A stretch of DNA of 37,603 bases from NCBI GenBank assembly GCA_964571815.1, contig CAZNDN010000026.1, positions 1 to 37,603 of the forward strand, written 5' to 3'. The DNA is from CAZNDN01 sp964571815. Its GTDB lineage: Bacteria; Fibrobacterota; Chitinivibrionia; Chitinivibrionales; WJKA01. The position numbers were made by a program, and so were the translations under genes. The notes below the pieces were generated by a model. That model saw only the letters and a list, made by a program, of their open reading frames with translations. It did not search any database and was not told the origin of the DNA. The first letter of the stretch is position 1, and every line of letters starts with the position of its first letter. This document shows, piece by piece, positions 8,027-15,269 of this stretch.

Positions 8027-8917
8027 ATGGCATCATCCCAACCAAACCCCTCCATATACGACTATTCCGACTACCGCAAGTATATCAGCGATTATGTCGC
8101 ACACCGCAAACACCACACTCCCCCATTCTCCCTTCGTACGCTCGCCTCTCAGGCCGGTATCGACGAAGGCAATCTGAGTCGCGTTCTGTCGGGGAAGCGG
8201 CCCCTCACGGTTGCGGCGGCAACGAAACTGTGCCCGGCACTGAAACTGCGCAAACGGGAGTGCGACTTCTTCCAGGTGATGGTCCGCTACAATGAAGCCT
8301 GCAACCACGACACGAAGAAAGCCTGCTTTGAGGAAATGCTCACTTTCAAGGAATCCCGCGCGCGGGTCCTTGATCCGGATCAGTATGAATTCTATGATAA
8401 ATGGTACTACACCGCGGTTCGTGAAGCGCTGAGTTTCTTTGCCTACGACGGCTCCAATGCACGGGAGCTGGGGCGATTGATTGTCCCCTCCGTAGCGAGC
8501 CGCGAGGTGCGTCAGGCAATTGCGCTCCTGGAGCGGCTGGGACTGGTGGAGAAGGGTGACGACGGCGTCTACCGGCGCACCAGCGCCGTGATCAGCAGCG
8601 GTCGCGGGATAAAGTCGGTGGCGCTCAACAACTATATCATCAATACCATGGAACTGGCTAAAATCGCGATCGGATCCATGCCCGGACAGATCAATCTTTC
8701 GTCGCTGGCACTGACCATCGCCGAGAGCGATTTCGTCGAAATCCAGGAAGAGCTGCGCGACTGCCGCGCACGCATTCTGGAGATTGCCCGCAAGAGCAGC
8801 AACCCGGACCGGGTCTATACCCTGAACATGCACCTGTTCCCTCTGACTCGCCGACGGGAGGAGGGGTCAGAAGCCAGAGGTCAGAGGCCGGCGGCCAGAA
8901 GTCAGCAAAAGCAATAA
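8027..8917 (+). CDS. TIGR02147-family regulator with N-terminal helix-turn-helix
   Basis: A 296-residue cytoplasmic protein counted from the ATG at 8027; the open frame extends upstream into the previous gene, but the family signature begins here with YDYSDYRKYISDYV. Residues about 30-70 form an XRE-like helix-turn-helix (FSLRTLASQAGIDEGNLSRV). The core has FYDKWYYTAVREAL and a second winged-helix-like part (AIALLERLGLVEKGDDGVYRRT), and the family's usual end NPDRVYTLNMHLFPLT is intact. This matches TIGR02147 (DUF4423-like), a large paralogous family in Fibrobacter with no firmly known ligand. The last ~17 residues are extra and come from a heptanucleotide repeat. It lies between a secreted propeller and a LamG surface protein, so it may control the locus; this is inferred from position. 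Confidence 0.88.
   Translation: MASSQPNPSIYDYSDYRKYISDYVAHRKHHTPPFSLRTLASQAGIDEGNLSRVLSGKRPLTVAAATKLCPALKLRKRECDFFQVMVRYNEACNHDTKKACFEEMLTFKESRARVLDPDQYEFYDKWYYTAVREALSFFAYDGSNARELGRLIVPSVASREVRQAIALLERLGLVEKGDDGVYRRTSAVISSGRGIKSVALNNYIINTMELAKIAIGSMPGQINLSSLALTIAESDFVEIQEELRDCRARILEIARKSSNPDRVYTLNMHLFPLTRRREEGSEARGQRPAARSQQKQ
8866..8907 (+). repeat. Heptanucleotide tandem repeat inside the 3' end of the regulator gene
   Basis: Six consecutive 7-base units follow the pattern G-Y-C-R-G-M-R: GTCAGAA, GCCAGAG, GTCAGAG, GCCGGCG, GCCAGAA, GTCAGCA. They encode most of the non-conserved tail of the TIGR02147 protein and end ten bases before the last base of its stop codon. As seven is not a multiple of three, loss or gain of one unit would change the tail's reading frame. 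Confidence 0.75.
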
Positions 8918-8991
8918 TTGACAGGATTCCATTATCACAAAAAGACGTTGAAGATACATTGAGAAACTCTAACTCGACAGGTGGAAGTACA

Positions 8992-10674
8992 ATGATGCGA
9001 CTATGGTGCGCACTTGTGCTTTGTTCGGTCATACTCTGCACCCATTCGACCGGTCCGGTGGCCGAAGGTGGCGGCGGGTCCGAGGTCGAAGTAACCGGAG
9101 TGGTGCTCACGCCCGAGGGCGGCCCCGCGGCACTGGCGACCGTGCGCCTTCGCCCGGCCGGCTACGTTGCCCAGTCGACGGCATCCGGGCTTGCCAAACG
9201 CACCACCTCCACAGTCGACCTCACCACCGACAGCGACGGCCGGTTTGCGATCAGGGGTGTCGAGCCGGGCAGCTACACCATCGAAATCACCGACAGGATG
9301 AGTGTCGCGACAAGTCTGGTCTTCGATGCGATGCCTGGTGAGGATACGCTGGATCTGGGGCCGGCCACGCTTCAGCCGTTTGCCGCTCTTCACGGAACGG
9401 TAACCCCCGACCCCGCGGCAGGCTCACTCTCGGCCGCCGTCTACGGGCTGGAGCGAAGCGTACCGGTCGATCCGGTCACGGGAGCGTATGCATTTACCGA
9501 TCTGCCGGAGGGTACGTGGTCGGTACGGATAGAATCATCATCGCCCGACCTGGCCGCGGCAATACTCGATGCTCCCGCGGTACGGGCCGGTTCATCCGAC
9601 ACGGTGGCGAACGTCGCGTTGGCGTCGTTTGCCGATGAGGACTACACCGAATGGACCTGGTCCCGCTCGATAAGAATCAACACCTCCCCCACCGGCGCGA
9701 ACATCAGCGAGGATGTCTACGCATTCCCCCTCCTAATCAGGCTCGATGCATTCAACTTCGGGTTTTGGGCGGCTCGCGGAGACGGCCGCGACATTCGCTT
9801 TGCCAGGAAAAACGGTACACCCCTGCGCTATGAAATAGAGCAATGGGATCCCGCCGCCCGGAGAGCGGCTGTGTGGGTGCTGATGGACACGGTCTATGCC
9901 GCCAACGACTCCCAGTCCATCACCATGTACTGGGGCAAGCCCGATGCGCAGGATTTTTCCAACGGCGCCGCGGTGTTCGACACAGCCAACGGCTTTGCCG
10001 GCGTATGGCACTTCGACGCAGCCTCCTACACCCGCGATGCCACCGCTCTTCGCAACACCGCCGTGGATTCGCATACCATTGCCGCGGTGGGTGTTTCGGG
10101 TTCCGCGCGGAAACTTGAAGAAACATTCATGTACGTTCCCGACAACCCGACCCTCGAACCGCCGACAGTAACCGTCTCCATCTGGTGCCGACCGTCCCGA
10201 TTCGAAGGACCGGCCAACAAAACCAAGTTTGTCCACAAAGGGAGACCGGGCGGAAACCCGCTGTTCAGCTCATATGCGCTTGAATACCATGAAGGAGACC
10301 GGTTCATCCCGGCGTTCATGGTTTGCACGCAGGATTCAACGTTTTCAAAAGGGATTTCGCCCAAAGAGTACATCCAGGGCCGGTGGTACCAGATGACCGG
10401 CATTTTCGACGACGCCACGCGCTCGGGTGCACTCTATATCAACGGCACGCTGATCGATACCTTCACAACGCCGGCGCCGATTCAGTACTATCCCGAGCAC
10501 GACTATCCGCTTGCATTCGGGTGTCAGTACTATCAGCTCAGAAACTCTGCAAGTGCATTTGTGCATGCAACAATCGATGAAATCCGGCTGAGCAGCACCG
10601 TTCGGTCACCTTCGTGGATACGGCTGGCGTACGAGAATACTCGGCCAGGATCGCGTATGGTTGAGATTCGGTAG
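8992..10674 (+). CDS. Secreted or lipid-anchored DUF2341/LamG-domain protein
   Basis: A 560-residue protein counted from the ATG at 8992, with GGTGGAAG as ribosome binding site; an ATG three bases later is equally possible. The N-terminal segment MMRLWCALVLCSVILCTHS is an export signal, and a Cys after VIL could be a non-standard lipobox. Residues about 30-110 and 125-190 are carboxypeptidase-regulatory-like sandwiches (VTGVVLTPEGGPAALATVRL ... GRFAIRGVEPGSYTIEI; a similar second copy). A DUF2341 domain follows (SRSIRINTS ... FPLLIRLDAFNF ... DIRFARKNGTPLRYEIEQWD), and then a LamG/concanavalin-like fold (VWHFDAASYTRDAT ... WYQMTGIFDD ... ATIDEIRLSST). Unlike most neighbours it lacks the T9SS-like tail. 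It lies 74 bases after the TIGR02147 gene; a TTGACA at 8918-8923 looks like a -35 box but has no matching -10. It is probably a surface adhesin or carbohydrate-binding protein. Confidence 0.83.
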   Translation: MMRLWCALVLCSVILCTHSTGPVAEGGGGSEVEVTGVVLTPEGGPAALATVRLRPAGYVAQSTASGLAKRTTSTVDLTTDSDGRFAIRGVEPGSYTIEITDRMSVATSLVFDAMPGEDTLDLGPATLQPFAALHGTVTPDPAAGSLSAAVYGLERSVPVDPVTGAYAFTDLPEGTWSVRIESSSPDLAAAILDAPAVRAGSSDTVANVALASFADEDYTEWTWSRSIRINTSPTGANISEDVYAFPLLIRLDAFNFGFWAARGDGRDIRFARKNGTPLRYEIEQWDPAARRAAVWVLMDTVYAANDSQSITMYWGKPDAQDFSNGAAVFDTANGFAGVWHFDAASYTRDATALRNTAVDSHTIAAVGVSGSARKLEETFMYVPDNPTLEPPTVTVSIWCRPSRFEGPANKTKFVHKGRPGGNPLFSSYALEYHEGDRFIPAFMVCTQDSTFSKGISPKEYIQGRWYQMTGIFDDATRSGALYINGTLIDTFTTPAPIQYYPEHDYPLAFGCQYYQLRNSASAFVHATIDEIRLSSTVRSPSWIRLAYENTRPGSRMVEIR

Positions 10675-10699
10675 GGAATCAACAGAAAGGATGGATAGT

Positions 10700-13048
10700 A
10701 TGAATACACGTATGTCATGGAAACGAAGCATGCAGACACAAAAATCGCGGTCAAAACCCGGTTTAACCGCTCAAACCCGCCGATCGATTGACCTGTCGCC
10801 CCTTTTTATCGCCGTTGTCGCGGCACTTTTTTCCGCACACCCTCTCCACGCCGGCGAGCTGCACGGACCGTACACCGACTCTTCGTACTTCACCACGGTG
10901 AATTTCGGCTCAACCTCCCACTGGCTCCAGGCCTGGAGGGGGTATCTGGAAACCGTTCCCGCTCACTGGTTTCTCAACGGTGTCGGGGTGGCGGTCCAGT
11001 CGCGGCCCAATGATTCGGCCACCTACGACATGGTCTTCCAGCACCTCTCCCGCAACGGCGTCAGCATTACCAGAACCGAATACGGCTGGGGAGGTATCGA
11101 TTATGAAACCGGCAGGATGAAAGATCGCACCGCAAACAAGCTCAGGATCTTCCTCGCCGGCTGCAGGAAATGGCATATCCGCCCGGTGCTCCTGCTCAAC
11201 GCCCATCACGGCGCTCCGTGCCCGCGCTACCGGATCAATCGCATCACCGTAACCCGCACCGCTCAGGCCGGCGAGCGAACGGTTGACCTTGAATCCGTTG
11301 ATAGAATCATCCCGAACTATTCGGGGCTACACGGCCTTCCGGGCAAGAAATCCAGCAAGGCTGCCGGCCATCTGATAACGAACATCGCGGGAAATACGGT
11401 CACCCTCTCCCAGCCTCTTCAGGAAACCCTGCATAAGGACTCTACCGTAACTATCACGACCCTCAAATACCGTCCGTTCTCCGATCCGACGGGAGAGGAT
11501 TACCGAGAAACGGTCGACGGGTGGAACGCATACATTGCCGAACTGGCAACCCGCGCGGCCGAATTCCTCGGAACCACGGATGCGGCGGACAAGGGATTCG
11601 ATATGGAAATATGGAACGAGCTGACCTTCGGCTCGAACTACCTGTATATCAATTGGTATTATGACCCGCCGCTACAGGAGTACGAAGAGAAGAGTATCTG
11701 GTCAAACCTGGTAAGAGAAACCACCGACTTTGCCGACAACCATCCCGAATTGTTCTCCGGCGTGGCCTTCAACAACGGATTCGGCAATACCATCCCCTGG
11801 CCGGCATCCAGCAAAATGCCAAAGCGGATTCGCGCCATCGGCCGACATCCCTATCCCAAGTTCAGAACCTTTCCGGAAGACCGGCACAAACGTCCGCTGA
11901 ATGCCCTCGGTAAACGGGACAGTTCCTTTACGCCAACCTATACCGCGCTTTTCCCGGAGTTGCAGGGAACCTGGCTGAAAACCGAGAGCACGCTCCGCGA
12001 AGGCGCCCCTATCACAAACATGGTCTATAAAACCGCGCACGGCCGCTACGCCCGGCCCGAAGCGCCCTGCTATAGCTGGTTTACCGAATGCGGCTTCGGA
12101 CCCGGCTGGTACGACATTGACAATCCGCAACGGGCATTGTATCTGAAAGCAAAGTGGTTCTCGCGCATGTACGTGTTCTACCTCAACAAGGGCAATGAAA
12201 AGGTTGTGCTCTTCAGTTGGAATCATGGCAAAGAGGACACCGACCTGGCGGTTGCGTCAAAGGCGTTCATGGACTACGTGGAAAGCCACGACACCTATCC
12301 GGCGCAGGACGAGTCCCTGACCTCCCCGGGTCTGCGCACTGTCCGAAGGATTACCGGCGCCATGAAAGACGATCTCGACACCACGCTTACCCACCACACG
12401 ACACGGCCGCTCGAGGTGGTATCCATCCGCGACGATCACGACCACTTCCAGTGGCAGGGTGACGGCACGCCCGAACACCCCACCATGTACAACCGGGAAT
12501 GCCTGGCCATTCTGCCCTTTCAGGTGAACCAAACGAAATTTGTCGTGCCCTACTATGTGATGACCCGCGATATCCGGACCGACCTGGCGCCCGAGGAGTA
12601 CACCGTTCGTTTGTCGGGTATCCACGGTCTCAAGGCTCACATCACTGCCTATGATCCGATAGCCGATGACTCGGTACAGGTGAGCGTGACCGACCGAAGC
12701 ACAACCGACGTGGAAATCACCACGGCTGCGGTTGACTATCCACGACTGCTGATCATCGACGAATCGGACGATACCCGCGTCTCGCCGGCGCACGGTTCGT
12801 CACCGCACCCCGTCAACCTCATCACGGTATCACCGGTACCCGGCGGCCTGCTGATTCGCGGCGCCGGTCATGGCCCAACCACAATTCAGATACTGGATTG
12901 CCGGGGAAGGATTATCGCACGAAAAACGAGGATCACCCAATATCCCACGGTTCTCCCTACCGGCCGGAGTGCGGAAGGGGTGTATATTGTGAGAATCACT
13001 TCCACAACGACGACTTTTGTTCGGCGGTTTCTTATGCGCAAGAACTGA
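10700..13048 (+). CDS. Secreted clan GH-A-like glycoside hydrolase with T9SS-like C-terminal domain
   Basis: A 782-residue protein. I chose the ATG at 10700 because AAAGGA lies nine bases upstream. The signal peptide is long, with a basic stretch then SPLFIAVVAALFSAHPLHAG. Residues about 80-520 look like a TIM barrel of the GH39/GH5/GH30 type: MEIWNEL gives a candidate acid/base Glu307 after the fourth strand, and SWFTECGFGP gives a candidate nucleophile Glu463. A beta-rich insert (IITVTRTAQAGERTVDLES-like) sits near residues 180-250. The tail, about residues 710-782, is a T9SS-like domain (LLIRGAG ... ILDCRGRII ... GVYIVRIT ... VRRFLM). The tail's DNA is nearly the same as that of the gene at 15270. 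The substrate cannot be read from sequence. It is the last gene of the operon-like run from 5800, 25 bases after the LamG gene. Confidence 0.78.
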   Translation: MNTRMSWKRSMQTQKSRSKPGLTAQTRRSIDLSPLFIAVVAALFSAHPLHAGELHGPYTDSSYFTTVNFGSTSHWLQAWRGYLETVPAHWFLNGVGVAVQSRPNDSATYDMVFQHLSRNGVSITRTEYGWGGIDYETGRMKDRTANKLRIFLAGCRKWHIRPVLLLNAHHGAPCPRYRINRITVTRTAQAGERTVDLESVDRIIPNYSGLHGLPGKKSSKAAGHLITNIAGNTVTLSQPLQETLHKDSTVTITTLKYRPFSDPTGEDYRETVDGWNAYIAELATRAAEFLGTTDAADKGFDMEIWNELTFGSNYLYINWYYDPPLQEYEEKSIWSNLVRETTDFADNHPELFSGVAFNNGFGNTIPWPASSKMPKRIRAIGRHPYPKFRTFPEDRHKRPLNALGKRDSSFTPTYTALFPELQGTWLKTESTLREGAPITNMVYKTAHGRYARPEAPCYSWFTECGFGPGWYDIDNPQRALYLKAKWFSRMYVFYLNKGNEKVVLFSWNHGKEDTDLAVASKAFMDYVESHDTYPAQDESLTSPGLRTVRRITGAMKDDLDTTLTHHTTRPLEVVSIRDDHDHFQWQGDGTPEHPTMYNRECLAILPFQVNQTKFVVPYYVMTRDIRTDLAPEEYTVRLSGIHGLKAHITAYDPIADDSVQVSVTDRSTTDVEITTAAVDYPRLLIIDESDDTRVSPAHGSSPHPVNLITVSPVPGGLLIRGAGHGPTTIQILDCRGRIIARKTRITQYPTVLPTGRSAEGVYIVRITSTTTTFVRRFLMRKN
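12833..13048 (+). repeat. C-terminal-domain coding repeat, copy 1
   Basis: This 216-base coding segment matches 17403-17618 base for base in length. In the first 79 bases I count four differences, and divergence rises toward the stop codon. It encodes the T9SS-like tail of the glycosidase, and a decayed third copy lies at 15119-15250. Confidence 0.75.
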
Positions 13049-13152
13049 TTGGAAATTTTGCGTATCATCATCACTCGGAATCGTTGCATGCCGCATCGCT
13101 CTCAACAACCAATCGTACGAATGATCGTCCGGTCAATATCCTGCATTTAGAA

Positions 13153-13172
13153 ACCTGCTGTAAATCGCAGGT
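13153..13172. terminator. Possible hairpin between convergent genes
   Basis: ACCTGC and GCAGGT form a 6-bp stem around an 8-base loop, midway between the convergent glycosidase and AbiEii genes. There is no run of T on either side, so a role as a factor-independent terminator is weak. Confidence 0.3.
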
Positions 13173-13201
13173 ATCCTTCAGTCATGCGTAACGTACGACT
13201 T

Positions 13202-14164
13202 CTACGTTCCTTTATGGAAGCGCACATTCAAGATTTTCCATTGCAGTGCCGGATGAGCTTCAATCAGGCTGCTCATTTCGGGATCGTGAGGATAGAGACA
13301 TTCGGCATGGAGTTCTCCCCTTTCCATTAGGGATAGGTAGCGCTGTTCTTCTTCATTCAGGTCAAGCATTGGACGGACGACACTCCATGCTTCCCTGATC
13401 AAGCGCTCAGCTTGGATTGTCGTGTTGGCGGTCATAAGCATGGGGAGGAGCTGATGCCTCAGGGCAGTGTCCGTGATTGACCGTCGGAGGTGGTCCTGCC
13501 TGTATGTTTGCAGAGCGCGCGGAAGAGTTGCCGAAAGTGCGACAAACAAGGATTTGAATGAAGGTGATGCAGGTATGGAAGGTGCGATCTTTCTCAGATT
13601 CGCGGTATCCCAGGCGTCGCGTGGAGCCCCCCTTTGAAGAAGTGCCAGGAGCTTTCCTGCCAGAAGTTCTTCAGTGGAAACCGACTGTATTGTGGGGGAG
13701 TCCAGTTCACCCGGCTGCCACAAGGGAAGTTTCTGAAGACGACCAAGAGGTAACCTGAAAAGGAAGTTAAGGTCTACCTCCAGACGGTCATCATGGCCAA
13801 ACGCGGATTCAAAGGTCAGATAGATTTTGCGTCCGGCAAATGCATCCGATGACAGTTGCACACGATAGCCGCTCCTCCTGCCCAGATCCACGACCGCATG
13901 TTCGATTTCCGGACGTTGTTGCAACATGGTTTCTTTAAGCGGAGAGCCGACATAGTTATAGTCAAGGTCCACCGAAAGTCGTTTTGGCGCGCCGAATCCA
14001 AGGTTAAGCGCTCTTCCACCTTTCAAAGCAAGGGATGTGCCCAGCACGGGGTGGCGAGCAATGTCCGACGCCAGCATTCCAATCCTCGCTACCTTTTCCA
14101 GGGCGGAGGCTTGAAACCCGCTCCGTGATACGCACTTGTCAATAAATCCCGCGCTAAGCCTCAT
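13202..14164 (-). CDS. abiEii: AbiEii/AbiGii-type nucleotidyltransferase toxin (type IV toxin-antitoxin)
   Basis: A 320-residue cytoplasmic protein. Near residues 43-75 it has the nucleotidyltransferase signature LALKGGRALNLGF, then R-LSVDLDYNYV, giving the GG ... R-x-S-x-D-x-D catalytic pattern of AbiEii (DUF1814-like). Further on come DRLEVDLNFLFR with the third acidic residue and STEELLAGKLLALLQRGAPRDAWD, also typical. Family members transfer nucleotides to RNA or other targets to halt growth and are linked to abortive phage defence. The start ATG has GGGAGG eight bases upstream, inside the preceding gene, and the two frames overlap by 11 bases, so toxin synthesis is coupled to the antitoxin. 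The pair is oriented against all its neighbours and stands inside a polysaccharide locus, which suggests insertion. Confidence 0.9.
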   Translation of the reverse strand: MRLSAGFIDKCVSRSGFQASALEKVARIGMLASDIARHPVLGTSLALKGGRALNLGFGAPKRLSVDLDYNYVGSPLKETMLQQRPEIEHAVVDLGRRSGYRVQLSSDAFAGRKIYLTFESAFGHDDRLEVDLNFLFRLPLGRLQKLPLWQPGELDSPTIQSVSTEELLAGKLLALLQRGAPRDAWDTANLRKIAPSIPASPSFKSLFVALSATLPRALQTYRQDHLRRSITDTALRHQLLPMLMTANTTIQAERLIREAWSVVRPMLDLNEEEQRYLSLMERGELHAECLYPHDPEMSSLIEAHPALQWKILNVRFHKGT

Positions 14165-14954
14165 CGCTGTTTCCTCCCGGAGACAATGCTTTAGGTATGA
14201 TCAGGTTCCAGGCTGGGATCAGCACCCCGCCGCGCATGCTTCTTTTCAGGTAGGCAGGGGAATTCAGTCGCTTCGCCCGGATTCCTTCCAGAAATGAATC
14301 CGAAACGTGGAATTGGTCACGGTATCTCTCCAGAAACCACCCTGCGGCGCTCCATACTCTTGCAATGTCGTAGCGTTTCAGTATCTCCAAGACAAGGTCA
14401 AGGTCCAGCACCGGCGCCCCACTTGCTGAGATGACCACTTCCTCGGCGCCGCCGCATTGATCGGGACGCCGAAGTCCTTCGATAAGAGTCCGCTCAGGAC
14501 CGGTCACTCTCAGAAGTACTCCCCGACATTCGACCCGGCGAGTCCCGAACAGGCGATCTACAGACCGGCTGAACGGACCGGGATCTTGCAGGAAGACCAG
14601 AGAGAAACTCTTCGTGAGCAGGGGCGGCCTTCTCTGTGCGCCGGTATACACTGCAACTTCTTTCCACTCTGAATGAGCCAGGCCCAGAAGCTCCAATGCA
14701 CCATGAAAGGCAAAGATCCCGTCAGGACGAATACTGTGAGCAACCAGGTAGGGATCCGCCCGGAAATTCTCCGCGGACATTCCCTCCGGCACAACCGCGA
14801 ATACGCCTCTTGCAACCCGCTTCAGCCGCCCCGTGCGAGCATGGTACTTCAGGTTACCACCCGTCGCACTTCCACCCCCTGCGTGCCGAATGTTCCGCCG
14901 GGCCTGCTCAAGCGTGAATACCGGATGGGAGGCGAAAAACTCTTTACTGGTCAT
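14154..14954 (-). CDS. abiEi: AbiEi-type antitoxin/transcriptional repressor
   Basis: A 266-residue protein from the ATG at 14954 (MTSKEFFASHPVFTLEQA). An in-frame ATG at 14972 would add six residues, but it lies only nine bases from the predicted -10 box and so would be almost leaderless; GGAACG stands eight bases before 14954. The N-terminal ~75 residues form a winged helix (LKYHARTGRLKRVARGVFAV), as in AbiEi antitoxins. The C-terminal part has YLVAHSIRPDGIFAFHGALELLG and the conserved VTGPERTLIEGLRRP, followed by an alpha-helical end. In studied systems AbiEi neutralises AbiEii without stable binding to it and represses its own operon by binding repeats at the promoter. The overlap with the toxin gene and gene order (antitoxin first) fit a type IV system. 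Confidence 0.88.
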   Translation of the reverse strand: MTSKEFFASHPVFTLEQARRNIRHAGGGSATGGNLKYHARTGRLKRVARGVFAVVPEGMSAENFRADPYLVAHSIRPDGIFAFHGALELLGLAHSEWKEVAVYTGAQRRPPLLTKSFSLVFLQDPGPFSRSVDRLFGTRRVECRGVLLRVTGPERTLIEGLRRPDQCGGAEEVVISASGAPVLDLDLVLEILKRYDIARVWSAAGWFLERYRDQFHVSDSFLEGIRAKRLNSPAYLKRSMRGGVLIPAWNLIIPKALSPGGNSDEA

Positions 14955-14981
14955 TTTACGTTCCGTGGACATACTGGTAGA

Positions 14982-15011
14982 AATATATGCTATTACTCAA
15001 CAATATGTCAA
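14982..15011 (-). promoter_or_regulatory. Sigma70-like promoter of the AbiE operon
   Basis: Reading the minus strand, TTGACA (15011-15006) and TATATT (14987-14982) are spaced by 18 bases, a near-consensus promoter. The predicted transcription start (about 14975) lies at the first ATG of the antitoxin gene, which supports use of the second ATG at 14954. No clear long inverted repeat is seen over it. Confidence 0.6.
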
Positions 15012-15118
15012 ATGTGGCAGTGCCAACTTTTGACGTTCGGTTGAAAAAGAGGTGATATTTCCCCGTGTTTCCGTACAAAAGGTCAAGCACCTTAAACCAG
15101 GCAAAAAGAAGCCGCTGA

Positions 15119-15250
15119 AGGTCCGCTGTCACTGAAGCGACCATCGTCGTTACGCTTGCCCGAAGTGCGGAAGCGGTGTATGGTGTATATTGTATTGTCA
15201 GAGTCACCTCCGGTACAAGGACAATTATTCGACGTTCCCTTCTCCAATAA
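15119..15250 (+). pseudogene. Decayed remnant of a T9SS-like C-terminal domain
   Basis: After an in-frame TGA at 15116 the DNA reads as 43 codons and a TAA. The peptide (ARSAEAVYGVYCIVRVTS then RTIIRRSLLQ) aligns with the tails of the flanking glycosidases (GRSAEGVYIVRITS ... FVRRFLM), with a small insertion. No start codon, signal peptide or catalytic part is attached, and the segment lies between the AbiE promoter and the start of the next gene. It is best read as what is left of a third tail-bearing gene or of a duplication, cut on its 5' side by the AbiE cassette. Confidence 0.65.
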
Positions 15251-15269
15251 GAAAAAGAAGCACGTTGCG

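Noticed and set aside
15156..15269. N-terminal extension of the second glycosidase to an ATG at 15156
   Set aside because: It would place 38 residues ahead of a perfect signal peptide, and the DNA is the decayed tail remnant read in another frame.
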